Source: Lacinutrix sp. MedPE-SW
Lineage (GTDB): Bacteria; Bacteroidota; Bacteroidia; Flavobacteriales; Flavobacteriaceae
Direction: 5' to 3'
Length of the DNA stretch: 64,000 nt
NCBI RefSeq assembly: GCF_001874145.1
Contig: NZ_MPCX01000004.1
Coordinates: 1 to 64,000, forward strand
Below are positions 10,064 through 19,464 of the stretch, one piece after another. Every line of letters starts with the position of its first letter. Within the stretch, counting starts at the first letter, position 1. The notes beneath the pieces were generated by a model. The model did no database searches and was not told the origin of the DNA. It worked only from the letters and a program-made list of their open reading frames with translations. Position numbers and translations under genes: made by a program.

Positions 10064-10097
10064 TAAAAATGCGCTTCTAATAAAAATTAGAAGCGCA
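10064..10097 (-). terminator. Terminator of the TonB receptor gene
   Basis: On the minus strand TGCGCTTCTAA pairs with TTAGAAGCGCA and is followed by a T-rich run, just after the receptor stop codon. Confidence 0.85.
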
Positions 10098-10124
10098 AAT
10101 TTACGTAATTATTATGTGTTGTTA

Positions 10125-13100
10125 TTAGAAAATATAACGAACTCCAAATTGTGCTTGCCATCTTGATAATAATGATGAATCGAAACCAAAAGTTTCTTGG
10201 TTAGACTCATTAAAAGTATAGGTTGGCGTGTTTGTGTTCTGATCTAAATTCACTGAAATAGGACTTACGTTATTAGGAATTTGTACAACTCCCCAATCAC
10301 TATTTAATAGGTTTCCAATGTTTAAAACATCTACACTAAACTGAATTGTATTTGTTTTACCATCACCTACATTAAATTTATAGTCTTGTAATAATTTTAC
10401 ATCCCATTTTCCTCTCCATGGTGCTAATGCGCCATAACGCTCTGCGTAATCACCTCTTCTATCGCTTAAATAATCGTCTTGCTGTATATAAGCTTCGTAA
10501 TTAGCTGCTTGAGTTGCTTGTTCTGCTGGTGTACCAGAAAATTGCATTTGTTGAACTTCTGCTGGTGTTGGTACGTAAAGTAAATCGTTATTTTGCCCAG
10601 AACTATCATTATTAATATTTCCTGCATAAGTATAGCTAAAACGTCCACCTTGTGCATACTCAAAGAATGTAGATAACGTTGTTGACCACTTATCGTTACC
10701 GTAAGTAAATTTCTTACTTGCTACACCAATAAATCTATGTTTATCTCCATATTTAGAGAAGCTTAAAACATCGTCGTTTGCATTACCAGATACTTGATTA
10801 AAATCGAAAGCATCACCAGTAATTTCTGCTTCAATAGAGTTTACATCTTTAGAATCTAAATAGTTATATGCTAAACTTGTATAAAAACCTTTACCAAAAG
10901 TTTTTTGTGCTTTTACTGTAAAATTCCAAATACGACCTTTGTCTGAATTTGTAAATACATAAGCATTATTTCCTTTGTCTGAATCTGCATAAACAGGTCT
11001 ATTATCTCCTGGTGCATTTAAAGTTTCTGATGGATTACGTAAGCCCCAGTTTTGTACGTGAGCTCCATTAATATCTTTAGTATAAGATACATCTGCAGTC
11101 ATAATTAAACCGTTTTCAAACTTGTAATCACCACCTACATTGGTTCTCCAAACTTGTGGCCATTTGTATTCTGGATCGATTATTTGAAAGAAACCATCAT
11201 CTGCTCCACTTACTTGGTTACCTAACCAAACAAAAGGAAAACGACCAGTAAATAATCCTGTTCCACCACGAACTTGGAATGTGTTATCTCCTTTTACATC
11301 ATAATTAAACCCTACTCTTGGTGAGATTAATGGTTTATTATCTGGTAAAGTTGTAGACTCTAGTGTAACTTCTTCGTTAGTATTTGGGTTAAAATATGAT
11401 ACCGAGTTGTCTCTTGTTGCTCCATTCTCTGTATCTATGTATTTTTGAATTAACTCTGAAGTGTTAAAGTATAATGGCTTATCGAAACGAATACCATAAG
11501 TAAGCTTAAAATTATCTGTTACATTCCACTCGTCTTGTAAATAAAACGCTAATTGCCCAACGTTTAGTTCTGCTAATTTCCAACCTCCATCATTACCATC
11601 TCCATTGGCATTAAATTGATTGAATGCATTTTGTGTAGCTGTTAGGTATTGGTCTACAAGACCACCTGGTTGCGCATTATCTAAGAAAGTTTGTACATCT
11701 GGATACGGTGAAAATAAACCGTAGTAAGGAAAAATACCAAAGTTAAAAGACTCATAGTTCACTAAGTTAAATGAGTTTTTAAATTTAAATTTCTCAAAAT
11801 TAAAACCAACTGTAAATGTATGGTCTCCTCTAACAATATTTAAGTTATTTGTTAATTGTAATACTTTTTGGTCTAATTTATTGTTAATAGAAAAAGGCTC
11901 ATGACCTGCAATAATATAATTAGAACCTGCTCCATCTTGAATAGTAATAACTGGTGCTGGTCCAGATAATGGGTTTCTAAAATCGTCAAAGTGAGTATAA
12001 CCAAATTGTAACTTATTAGTCATATCTCCAGGTAGAGTTGAATTTAATTCTATTTGAAAAGAATTTAATTTGTTATTTATTTCGTAACCTGAATTTTCAA
12101 ATTGTAATGTTCTAAAGCTTGGTCCTCTTACTCCAATTGCTGTTGGGTGAGCTGGCTTTTCTTTAGAGGCATCTAAAAAATTATAAATAACTGCCAAACG
12201 GTTATTATCGTTTATATTCCAGTCTAATTTAAATATACCTTTAGTTGAGTTAGAATCGTAATTAAAACCTTCGTAACGTCCAGGATTGTACCCTAAATTT
12301 AATAATGCATCACTTACAGCATTTAAATCGTTTACATCTACTATAGATTCATTTACAGCTCCTGTTCCTCTATTTGGAGAGAAAGGAGAACCTAAATCTG
12401 TTCTATCATCTTTTTCAAAGTTTGCAAAAAAGAATAATTTGTTTTTAATAACTGGACCACCAATACTAAGACCGTATTGCGTTTGTTCTAAATCTGCTTT
12501 AAAAACTTCATCTCCATTAATTTCTCCACCTGTTAGGTCTTCATTTCTAAAAAACCCATAAACAGTACCATGAAACTCGTTAGTTCCACTTTTAGTTACT
12601 GCATTTACAGCAGCTCCAGTAAATCCAGATTGAGTAACATCGTAAGGCGCTAATGATACTTGAATTTGATCGATAGCATCTAACGATATTGGTTGAGCAT
12701 CTGTTTGACCTCCAACAGTTGCGGCGTCTAAACCAAATGGATTACCAAAAACAGCACCATCTAAACTAAAATTATTAAACTGATCATTTCTACCACCAAA
12801 AGAATTTCCTGACGAAGATGGTTCTAGTCTTGTAAAATCTGCTGCAGATCTAGAAATCGTTGGTAAAGCGGTTAACTCTCTACGCCCAACGCTTGTTTCT
12901 GCACCAGTACGATCACTACCAAAAGTTCCTGTTCCTCCTGTACCTGTAATTACTACAGTTTCTAAGGCTTGACTGTCTGGAGATAAAGTAACATCAATAT
13001 TTTGTGTTTTACCTAATGTTAAATACACATCGTTAAATGTTTGTTCTTTATAACCAACATAACTTATTGTAATAGAATATGGTCCACCAACTCTTAAGTT

Positions 13101-13301
13101 TAATAAGTTAAATCGACCATCAAAATTTGTTGCCGAACCGTATTTTGTACCAGTTGGCGTATGCACAGCAACCACATTGGCTCCTGGCAAAGGTTGGTTT
13201 GTCTCATCGAAAATAAGACCTTTAATGTTTGACGTAGTAACTTGAGCAAATGCAAAGGCTACAAAAAACATTAACAAAAAAGTAATAAAATGTTTTTTCA
13301 T
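10125..13301 (-). CDS. Oar-like TonB-dependent outer-membrane receptor
   Basis: A 1058-residue outer-membrane protein. A signal peptide (residues 1-19, ending AFAFAQ) is followed by a carboxypeptidase-regulatory/CNA-B-like domain (IKGLIFDETNQPLPGANV ... at ~25-110). A plug domain follows (TVVITGTGGTG, ISRSAADFTRLEPSSSG, GTNEFHGTVYGFFRN), then a beta-barrel ending in an aromatic residue (RWQAQFGVRYIF). The weakly conserved plug and the GTNEFHG segment are typical of the Oar/adhesion subgroup rather than SusC. No SusD gene is adjacent, so the substrate cannot be assigned. It has its own promoter and terminator and an operator-like palindrome in its leader. Confidence 0.9.
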   Translation of the reverse strand: MKKHFITFLLMFFVAFAFAQVTTSNIKGLIFDETNQPLPGANVVAVHTPTGTKYGSATNFDGRFNLLNLRVGGPYSITISYVGYKEQTFNDVYLTLGKTQNIDVTLSPDSQALETVVITGTGGTGTFGSDRTGAETSVGRRELTALPTISRSAADFTRLEPSSSGNSFGGRNDQFNNFSLDGAVFGNPFGLDAATVGGQTDAQPISLDAIDQIQVSLAPYDVTQSGFTGAAVNAVTKSGTNEFHGTVYGFFRNEDLTGGEINGDEVFKADLEQTQYGLSIGGPVIKNKLFFFANFEKDDRTDLGSPFSPNRGTGAVNESIVDVNDLNAVSDALLNLGYNPGRYEGFNYDSNSTKGIFKLDWNINDNNRLAVIYNFLDASKEKPAHPTAIGVRGPSFRTLQFENSGYEINNKLNSFQIELNSTLPGDMTNKLQFGYTHFDDFRNPLSGPAPVITIQDGAGSNYIIAGHEPFSINNKLDQKVLQLTNNLNIVRGDHTFTVGFNFEKFKFKNSFNLVNYESFNFGIFPYYGLFSPYPDVQTFLDNAQPGGLVDQYLTATQNAFNQFNANGDGNDGGWKLAELNVGQLAFYLQDEWNVTDNFKLTYGIRFDKPLYFNTSELIQKYIDTENGATRDNSVSYFNPNTNEEVTLESTTLPDNKPLISPRVGFNYDVKGDNTFQVRGGTGLFTGRFPFVWLGNQVSGADDGFFQIIDPEYKWPQVWRTNVGGDYKFENGLIMTADVSYTKDINGAHVQNWGLRNPSETLNAPGDNRPVYADSDKGNNAYVFTNSDKGRIWNFTVKAQKTFGKGFYTSLAYNYLDSKDVNSIEAEITGDAFDFNQVSGNANDDVLSFSKYGDKHRFIGVASKKFTYGNDKWSTTLSTFFEYAQGGRFSYTYAGNINNDSSGQNNDLLYVPTPAEVQQMQFSGTPAEQATQAANYEAYIQQDDYLSDRRGDYAERYGALAPWRGKWDVKLLQDYKFNVGDGKTNTIQFSVDVLNIGNLLNSDWGVVQIPNNVSPISVNLDQNTNTPTYTFNESNQETFGFDSSLLSRWQAQFGVRYIF

Positions 13302-13333
13302 GTTGTGTGTGTTGTATGAATTAGAGGGTAATC

Positions 13334-13349
13334 ATTATGCGTGCATAAT
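13334..13349. promoter_or_regulatory. Palindrome in the leader of the TonB receptor gene
   Basis: ATTATGC-GT-GCATAAT is a perfect 7+7 inverted repeat with a 2-bp centre. It lies about 10 bp downstream of the -7 box at 13360-13367, close to the expected transcription start, where a repressor could act. Confidence 0.45.
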
Positions 13350-13359
13350 AATTTTAACG

Positions 13360-13390
13360 CAAAATTAACACAAAAAAAAAGCCATTCAAA
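13360..13390 (-). promoter_or_regulatory. Promoter of the TonB receptor gene
   Basis: Read on the minus strand, TTTG (13387-13390) and TAATTTTG (13360-13367) are 19 bp apart. The -33 element lies inside the terminator hairpin of the upstream ribosomal operon. Confidence 0.55.
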
Positions 13391-13404
13391 GTGAATGGCT
13401 TTTA
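13372..13404 (-). terminator. Terminator of the rpsF-rpsR-rplI operon
   Basis: On the minus strand AGCCATTCA pairs with TGAATGGCT around a 3-nt loop and is followed by nine T residues, about 50 bp after the rplI stop. Confidence 0.85.
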
Positions 13405-13450
13405 AATTTTAATATTTTATTAACTAAATGTTAACAGAATATTTATTTTT

Positions 13451-13912
13451 TTATGATTTAGCTACAACTTCAAAATCAATTTCTGCTGTTGCTTCTCTAT
13501 GTAAACGTACTGTAGCATTGTACTGCCCTAAACGCTTTATATTACCTCCAGTAATAGAGATGTATTTTTTATCTATAGTGTGCCCTTCTTTTTCAAAAGC
13601 TTCTACTAAATCTAATTTAGTTACAGATCCAAATAATTTATCTCCAGCTGAAGCTCCTTCTGTAGCTTTAGCAGCGATTTTAATATCTAATTGTTTTAAA
13701 GCATCAATTGTAGCATTTGCTTCTTCAATTAATTTTTTGTCTTTAAATGCACGTTGCTTTAAGTTTTCAGCTAAAACTTTCTTTGCAGAAGCAGTAGCTA
13801 ATACAGCGTGACCTGTTGGAATTAAAAAGTTTCTACCATAACCGTTCTTAACCGTTACAACATCGTCTTTAAATCCTAAATTTTCAACGTCTTGTTTTAA
13901 TATAAGTTCCAT
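13451..13912 (-). CDS. rplI: 50S ribosomal protein L9
   Basis: L9 binds 23S rRNA near the L1 stalk base. The N-terminal domain is well conserved (MELILKQDVENLGFKDDVVTVKNGYGRNFLIPTG pattern, with the G-x-G-R-N rRNA-binding loop), followed by the long connecting helix and a C-terminal domain (KKYISITGGNIKRLGQYNATVRLH). 153 residues is the usual size. It is the last gene of the S6-S18-L9 operon. Confidence 0.98.
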   Translation of the reverse strand: MELILKQDVENLGFKDDVVTVKNGYGRNFLIPTGHAVLATASAKKVLAENLKQRAFKDKKLIEEANATIDALKQLDIKIAAKATEGASAGDKLFGSVTKLDLVEAFEKEGHTIDKKYISITGGNIKRLGQYNATVRLHREATAEIDFEVVAKS

Positions 13913-13925
13913 TGTTATGATAATT

Positions 13926-14222
13926 TTATTTTAATAAATCTGTTACGTATGGTAATAACGCTAAGTGACGCGCTCTTTTTACTGCTACAGATACTTTTCT
14001 TTGATATTTTAAAGATGTTCCTGTTAAACGTCTTGGTAAAATTTTACCTTGTTCGTTTACAAAACCTAATAACCAATCTGCATCTTTATAATCTACATAC
14101 TTGATTCCAGATTTTTTGAAACGGCAATATTTCTTTTGCTTGCTCGTGTCAATATTTAAAGGTGTTAAATATCTAATTTCACCTTCTTTCTTTCCTTTTG
14201 CTTGTTGTTCTATAGATGCCAT
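13926..14222 (-). CDS. rpsR: 30S ribosomal protein S18
   Basis: S18 pairs with S6 on the platform of the 30S subunit. The core [17 protein letters not shown] ... [18 protein letters not shown] ... [14 protein letters not shown] is diagnostic. At 98 residues it has a basic N-terminal extension compared with ~75 residues in E. coli, as is usual in Bacteroidota. It lies 2 bp after rpsF and 13 bp before rplI. Confidence 0.98.
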   Translation of the reverse strand: MASIEQQAKGKKEGEIRYLTPLNIDTSKQKKYCRFKKSGIKYVDYKDADWLLGFVNEQGKILPRRLTGTSLKYQRKVSVAVKRARHLALLPYVTDLLK

Positions 14223-14224
14223 AA

Positions 14225-14563
14225 TTACGCTTTTTGTTTTAATTTAACTCTTCTTCTCTCTGCCCACGAAATCGCGTGCTTATCTAAAGCTACAGTTAAG
14301 TAACGCATAAAACGCTCATCACGTCTAAACTCTACTTCTAAAGGAGTAATGTGTTCACCATCTATAGTGTACTCAAATAAGTGGTAAAATCCACTTTTTT
14401 TGTTTTGAATTGGGTAAGCTAATTTTTTTAAGCCCCAATCTTCTTTGGCTATCATCTTTGCTCCTCTTTCAGTAAGAAAATCTTCGTACTTCTTTACTGT
14501 TTCCTTTATCTGTGTTTCAGATAAAACGGGATTTAAGATGAAAACAGTTTCATAATGATTCAT
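14225..14563 (-). CDS. rpsF: 30S ribosomal protein S6
   Basis: The first gene of the operon, 112 residues. It begins [16 protein letters not shown] and contains [23 protein letters not shown] and [16 protein letters not shown], the typical S6 fold elements. The protein binds 16S rRNA together with S18. Confidence 0.98.
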   Translation of the reverse strand: MNHYETVFILNPVLSETQIKETVKKYEDFLTERGAKMIAKEDWGLKKLAYPIQNKKSGFYHLFEYTIDGEHITPLEVEFRRDERFMRYLTVALDKHAISWAERRRVKLKQKA

Positions 14564-14595
14564 AAAAATCTATTTTATTGTGTTAAAAATGAGTG

Positions 14596-14626
14596 CAAAA
14601 ATAAGTCTTTTTATTAAACCACACAA
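14596..14626 (-). promoter_or_regulatory. Promoter of rpsF-rpsR-rplI
   Basis: On the minus strand TTG (14624-14626) and TATTTTTG (14596-14603) are 20 bp apart, about 30 bp before the rpsF start codon. Confidence 0.6.
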
Positions 14627-14762
14627 CACTTTTTAATAAATTTAAATGCATTCGAATTCAACTAAAGAAATTGTTAAAATTTACATTTTAGCGATGTTTT
14701 TTGGTTTTAAACCGAATTTTTTGTAACATTGTCGATAATTAAACCCAAATAACCGAAACACT

Positions 14763-15458
14763 ATGTTTTTAAATTGTGTAGTAGTTGATGATTCAGCAAT
14801 ACAAAGATTGTCTATAGTTAAGCTTATAGAAAACAACAGCTCTCTTAACCTAGTTGCTGAGTATAGCAGTGCTTTAGAAACTAAAAATGGATTAAACACT
14901 CAAAAAGTAGATTTAATATTTTTAGATATAGAAATGCCTGTTCTTAATGGCTTTGAACTTTTAGACGTATTAAATAATAAGCCACAAATTATATTTGTAA
15001 CTGGTAAAACAGAATATGCTTTTAAAGCATTTAATTACGACGCGACAGATTATTTGCAAAAACCTATTACTAGAGAGCGTTTTAATCAAGCTGTTGAAAA
15101 AGCTGTTGAACAACATAAATTAAAGTTAGACTTTAATGAAGTTGAAGGCGAGCATATTTTTGTAAAAAGTAACTTAAAAAAGCGAAAAGTTTACATTAGA
15201 GACATTAAATGGATTGAGGCTTTAGGTGATTATGTTAAACTTGTTACTGAAGATACATCTTTAGTTGTACTTTCTACAATGAAAGCTTTTGAAGGTGAAC
15301 TTCCAGAAGGTAAGTTTTTACGTATTCACAAATCTTACATTGTAAACCTAGATAAAGTAGATCGCTTTAACAGTAAAAATGTTGAAGTTGGCTCTTACGA
15401 GATACCTTTAAGTAGAAATAAAAAGACATTGCTTGTTGATGCGTTAAATAATATTTAA
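14763..15458 (+). CDS. LytTR-family response regulator
   Basis: A 231-residue two-domain regulator. Residues 1-~118 form a receiver domain with acidic pocket VVVDD (D9, D10), phosphoacceptor D55 in FLDIEMP, a Thr/Ser position in FVTGKT and Lys in YLQKPI. Residues ~130-231 form a LytTR DNA-binding domain (FVKSNLKKRKVYIRDIKWIEA ... FLRIHKSYIVNLDKV). It is an orphan here, since no LytS/YehU-type kinase is adjacent. A terminator follows. Confidence 0.93.
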   Translation: MFLNCVVVDDSAIQRLSIVKLIENNSSLNLVAEYSSALETKNGLNTQKVDLIFLDIEMPVLNGFELLDVLNNKPQIIFVTGKTEYAFKAFNYDATDYLQKPITRERFNQAVEKAVEQHKLKLDFNEVEGEHIFVKSNLKKRKVYIRDIKWIEALGDYVKLVTEDTSLVVLSTMKAFEGELPEGKFLRIHKSYIVNLDKVDRFNSKNVEVGSYEIPLSRNKKTLLVDALNNI

Positions 15459-15496
15459 CGAATAAATAGTTGTTTTTTATTAAAACTAACTTAATA

Positions 15497-15528
15497 AAAT
15501 CCTATTCTAACGAGTAGGATTTTTTTTG
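15497..15528. terminator. Terminator between the response regulator and priA
   Basis: ATCCTA...TAGGAT stem followed by eight T residues on the plus strand. The genes on both sides converge here, and the minus-strand side has only AAAA, so it serves mainly the response regulator. Confidence 0.7.
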
Positions 15529-15530
15529 TA

Positions 15531-17984
15531 TTAATAATTGTCAACATTAATAATTACTCTAACAGCTCTAAAATCTTTTACCGCCTCAAAGCTTGTATTT
15601 ACTTTTCTAATAACATCTTTAGTTTTACCTAAAGATTGTTTTTGAGGTATTTTAATAAGAATATTTTTTAAATACATATTTCTTATTCTTGATACCGGCG
15701 GAAACTCAGGTCCTAATATATTAGATTTAAAAACTTGTTTAAGTGATTTTGCAAACCAATCGCTTGCCTGCTCTACTCTATTATAATCACGATGTTTAAA
15801 TGTTATTTTTATTAATCTATAATAAGGTGGATATTTAAAATTGTAGCGTTCTTGAAGCTGCTCTTCAAACATACTCTTATAATCGTTTGTAGAGACTTGT
15901 TGTACAATTTTATGATAAGGATTATATGTTTGTATTAAAACCTTACCTCGTTTTTTTGTTCTACCTGCACGACCAGAAACCTGTAACATAAGTTGAAAAC
16001 TACGTTCGTGAGCTCTAAAGTCTGGAAAATTTAAAAGGTTATCGGCGTTCATTATACCAACTAACTTTACATTTCTAAAATCTAAACCTTTGGTAAGCAT
16101 TTGGGTACCTACTAAAATATCTATTTCCTGCTGCTCTAATGCTGTAATTATTTTCTCGTAACCATGTTTACCACGTGTAGTGTCTAAATCCATACGCGCA
16201 ACCTTGTATTTAGGAAACAATGCTTGTACTTCTTTTTCTATTTGCTCTGTACCAAAACCTTTACTATCTAATCCTGGCGTGCCACAAGCCAAGCATTTTA
16301 ATAACATTGCAATGGTATGGCCACAATAATGGCAACGTAATTGACTACGGTATTGGTGGTAAGTTAAACTTACATCGCAATTTGGACATTGTGGCGACTC
16401 ACCACAGGTATTGCACTCTACAATTGGCGAATAGCCACGCCTGTTTTGAAACAAGATTACTTGATGTCCTTCTTGTAAAGTTTCATTTATTTCTTCAATC
16501 ATTCTATCGCTAAAATGACCTTTCATTTTTTTCTTTTTATACTTATCTGCTATATCTACAATTTCAATATCTGGTAATTGTACATTATTATAGCGTTTAG
16601 TGATTTCTACAAAACCGTATTTATTTTCTCGTGCATTGTAATATGACTCTAAACTTGGTGTTGCACTACCTAATAATATTTTAGCATTGTGGTAATGCGC
16701 TAATACTATTGCTGTATCTCTTGCATGATATCTTGGTGCAGGATCAAATTGTTTAAAAGATTGTTCGTGCTCTTCATCTACAATTATTAAACCTAAGTTG
16801 TTAAACGGTAAAAATATAGATGATCGTGCACCTAAAATTATTTTCGCTTTCGCGGAATTTCCCAACACATTATTATAAACCTCAACACGCTCATGAGCCG
16901 AATATTTACTATGAAATACTGCTACTTGTTCTCCAAAATAATTTTGCAAGCGAGACACCAGTTGTGTTGTTAAAGCTATTTCTGGTAACAGATACAAAAC
17001 TTGCTTACCATTTGCAATAACTGCTTCTATAAGTTTTACGTAAACTTCTGTTTTACCAGAAGAAGTTACACCATGAAGTAAGGTTGTATTATGTGTTTTA
17101 AAAGCTGTTTGAATGTTTTGTAATGCTTCCGTTTGATATGTATTTAATGTTTTTGAATCTTCATTTTCATCACCTTCATATTGTACTCTATCGGTTTGAA
17201 TATGATATTCTTCTAAAACACCTTTATCTATTAACGCCTTTATAATTGCTGAAGAAGCACCACTTTCTTCTACTAAGTCTTTAACTTTTACAGGCTTTTT
17301 TGTTTTTGCAGAAATTGAAAACAAAGTAAAAACTACTTGCTTTTGTTTTTCGGCACGGCTTAATGCTTCTAACAACTTATGCAAACCAACTTCACTTGTA
17401 TATTCTGCTTGTAATTTTACATAGCGCACATATTTAGGCTTGTATTTATCGTAAATTTCTTCTTGCAGTAATATTACTTCTTTTTCAATTAGACGCTTAA
17501 TTACGGGAAGTACATTTTTTTTATCTAATATTTTTGAGACTTCCTGTATTTTTAATGACGATTGGTGGTGAAGCGCTTCGAAAATTAAAAATTCATCATC
17601 TTTTAAATCTGTATCTTTTATTTCGGCGTTTAAATTTCGGCTAATTAAGGTTTCGCTTTCTAGAATAAAAGCACTTGGTAAAGCTGTACGCATAACTTCG
17701 CCAATGGTACACATGTAGTATGTCGCTATCCATTGCCATAGTTGCATTTGCTTATTATTTACAATAGGTGTTTCATCTAAAATTTGATGTATGGATTTTG
17801 CGTCATAAACTGTTGGTGCTTCTGTATGTATTTTACCAACTAAGCCTGTGTATATTTTAGACTTTCCAAAAGGTACAGATACGCGCATACCTTCACTTAA
17901 AAATTCAGACTCTGCTTTAGTTATACTATAGGTAAACAGTTTTTCTAATGGAATTGGTAATATAACGTCTATAAAATAGTTCAC
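15531..17984 (-). CDS. priA: Primosomal protein N' (replication restart helicase PriA)
   Basis: PriA recognises stalled forks and reloads the replicative helicase. The 817-residue protein has the N-terminal 3'-DNA-binding domain, a Walker A (GVTSSGKTEVY) and DEEH box (IIVDEEHEQSF), and helicase motifs GSATPSLESY, QNRRGYSP and VGTQMLTKGLDF. Eight zinc-binding Cys lie in CNTCGESPQCPNCDVS and CHYCG...CLACG. The QVSGRAGR motif VI is present. It stands alone between the response regulator and DUF2147 genes. Confidence 0.97.
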   Translation of the reverse strand: MNYFIDVILPIPLEKLFTYSITKAESEFLSEGMRVSVPFGKSKIYTGLVGKIHTEAPTVYDAKSIHQILDETPIVNNKQMQLWQWIATYYMCTIGEVMRTALPSAFILESETLISRNLNAEIKDTDLKDDEFLIFEALHHQSSLKIQEVSKILDKKNVLPVIKRLIEKEVILLQEEIYDKYKPKYVRYVKLQAEYTSEVGLHKLLEALSRAEKQKQVVFTLFSISAKTKKPVKVKDLVEESGASSAIIKALIDKGVLEEYHIQTDRVQYEGDENEDSKTLNTYQTEALQNIQTAFKTHNTTLLHGVTSSGKTEVYVKLIEAVIANGKQVLYLLPEIALTTQLVSRLQNYFGEQVAVFHSKYSAHERVEVYNNVLGNSAKAKIILGARSSIFLPFNNLGLIIVDEEHEQSFKQFDPAPRYHARDTAIVLAHYHNAKILLGSATPSLESYYNARENKYGFVEITKRYNNVQLPDIEIVDIADKYKKKKMKGHFSDRMIEEINETLQEGHQVILFQNRRGYSPIVECNTCGESPQCPNCDVSLTYHQYRSQLRCHYCGHTIAMLLKCLACGTPGLDSKGFGTEQIEKEVQALFPKYKVARMDLDTTRGKHGYEKIITALEQQEIDILVGTQMLTKGLDFRNVKLVGIMNADNLLNFPDFRAHERSFQLMLQVSGRAGRTKKRGKVLIQTYNPYHKIVQQVSTNDYKSMFEEQLQERYNFKYPPYYRLIKITFKHRDYNRVEQASDWFAKSLKQVFKSNILGPEFPPVSRIRNMYLKNILIKIPQKQSLGKTKDVIRKVNTSFEAVKDFRAVRVIINVDNY

Positions 17985-18036
17985 TGTTTAAATATTGAAA
18001 TGCTTTTAATTAATGAGTATAAAACGAAGTTGTAGT

Positions 18037-18462
18037 TTATTCTACTACACGTTTCCAGTATTGTGTTTCGTAGAAAAACCCAAGGTAACCACGAACTATT
18101 AAAGTGTTTTTATTGTTTTCGTCTAAGCTTAACCTTAGCCTGTATGTCTTTCCATTTTTAGGATCTACAATGGTACCATTTTTATAATACTCGCCACGTT
18201 TTTCCATGTTTTTTATAATATTTAAACCTAAAATTGGTTTATTATTATCTTCACCTTTACATGCAGTACATTTTCCATTTTTTCTGTTTTCTAGTAAGAT
18301 TTCAACTATTTTGCCATAGACTGTATTATCTTTTGCCTTGTAAATTTCTACAATAGATTTTTCAACATCATGAGTGTCTACTGTTTTCCATTTACCAAAT
18401 ATGGTTTGTGAAAAGCCATAACATGAAAAAAGAAATACAAATAGAAATGCAATATTATTCAT
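18037..18462 (-). CDS. DUF2147 exported protein
   Basis: A 141-residue protein with a signal peptide (FLFVFLFSCYGFSQ). The mature part FGKWKTVD ... VEIYKAKDNTVYGKIV ... MEKRGEYYKNGTIVDPKNGKTY ... LIVRGYLGFFYETQYWKR matches the DUF2147 lipocalin-like pattern; its function is not established. CTACKGEDN with two Cys is a family feature. The start overlaps the end of the upstream YihY gene by 8 bp, so the two are probably co-transcribed. Confidence 0.88.
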   Translation of the reverse strand: MNNIAFLFVFLFSCYGFSQTIFGKWKTVDTHDVEKSIVEIYKAKDNTVYGKIVEILLENRKNGKCTACKGEDNNKPILGLNIIKNMEKRGEYYKNGTIVDPKNGKTYRLRLSLDENNKNTLIVRGYLGFFYETQYWKRVVE

Positions 18463-19453
18463 AATTATTATGTTGTTGGCGCAAACGCATTAGTGAAACA
18501 TTAAGCTCAAACCCTAACAGTAAAATATTAGCATTTAACCAAAGGTAAAATAACAAAATTAGTAATGCACCAATAGAACCATAGAGTTCATTATAACGTG
18601 CAAAATTCTCTATATATAAACCAAATAAATACGAGGTTAACATTATTAATAAGGTTGTAAATAAAGCACCTACCGAGAAGAACCTTGCATGCCTACCTTC
18701 TTTTGTACCAAAATAATATAGTGTTGCTGTGGCCAAATAAACCATAACTACAAAAAATGCATATTGCGCTAAATTCGCCCAAAAATCTGTTTCTCGTCTG
18801 GTATCGTACCCATAATCGTCTAACCAAACTAAGATGTTATCTACCACATAAATTTGAAAATACCCTAATACTGCTACTGTAGTTATTAGTAAAAATGATA
18901 AAATTAAAGCCACTCCTAGCGCAAAAACATACTGCTTAACAACATTTCTAGTTAGTTGCTCGTGGTATGAGTTTTCAAAACCAGAGAATAATGCATTTAC
19001 ACCATTAGTCATTAAAAAGATAGCCAATATTAATACGGTTGATAATAAACCACTATTTGAATTACTTCCTTTTAGGGTTTCAAAAATACCTTCTGAAAAA
19101 AAATCACTTGTTGTTGGTGGCAAAACAGACTCTAAAAAATGTAAAAAATCATTTTCAAAATCTGGTACTGGTATGTATGGAATTACTATTATTATAAATA
19201 GTAAAAACGGAAATAATGCAGTAAAAAAACTATAAGCAATAGCACTGGCTCTCGCAGTTAATGCTCCTTTAGCAATACCAATAATATAAAGCTCTAACAA
19301 ATCGTAAAGCGATAAACCTTCTAATCCTGGTAATTTTATTTTACTTAAAAATTTTATGATGTAATTAAGTACAGGAATTTTTAGCAGCTTTTGTTTTAGC
19401 TGCACTTCTACTTCTTTTTCTTGTAATAATTCTTCCTCTACTGTTTCTGCCAT
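18455..19453 (-). CDS. YihY/UPF0761 family inner-membrane protein
   Basis: An integral membrane protein (~332 residues) with about six hydrophobic segments and the family patterns ARASAIAYSFFTALFPFLLF and YGSIGALLILLFYLWLNANILLLG. The ATG at 19453 (MAETVEEELLQ) is chosen over one 93 bp upstream, because that longer reading would run into the nadC coding end and add a non-conserved extension. The C-terminus overlaps the DUF2147 start. Physiological role unknown; the older name 'ribonuclease BN' is not supported for this family. Confidence 0.9.
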   Translation of the reverse strand: MAETVEEELLQEKEVEVQLKQKLLKIPVLNYIIKFLSKIKLPGLEGLSLYDLLELYIIGIAKGALTARASAIAYSFFTALFPFLLFIIIVIPYIPVPDFENDFLHFLESVLPPTTSDFFSEGIFETLKGSNSNSGLLSTVLILAIFLMTNGVNALFSGFENSYHEQLTRNVVKQYVFALGVALILSFLLITTVAVLGYFQIYVVDNILVWLDDYGYDTRRETDFWANLAQYAFFVVMVYLATATLYYFGTKEGRHARFFSVGALFTTLLIMLTSYLFGLYIENFARYNELYGSIGALLILLFYLWLNANILLLGFELNVSLMRLRQQHNNYE

Positions 19454-19464
19454 AAAAATATGCC

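Noticed and set aside
13428-13811. 127-residue frame opposite rplI
   Set aside because: Antisense to a conserved ribosomal protein gene; shadow frame.
14681-14899. 72-residue minus-strand frame at the response regulator start
   Set aside because: Overlaps the conserved receiver domain on the other strand.
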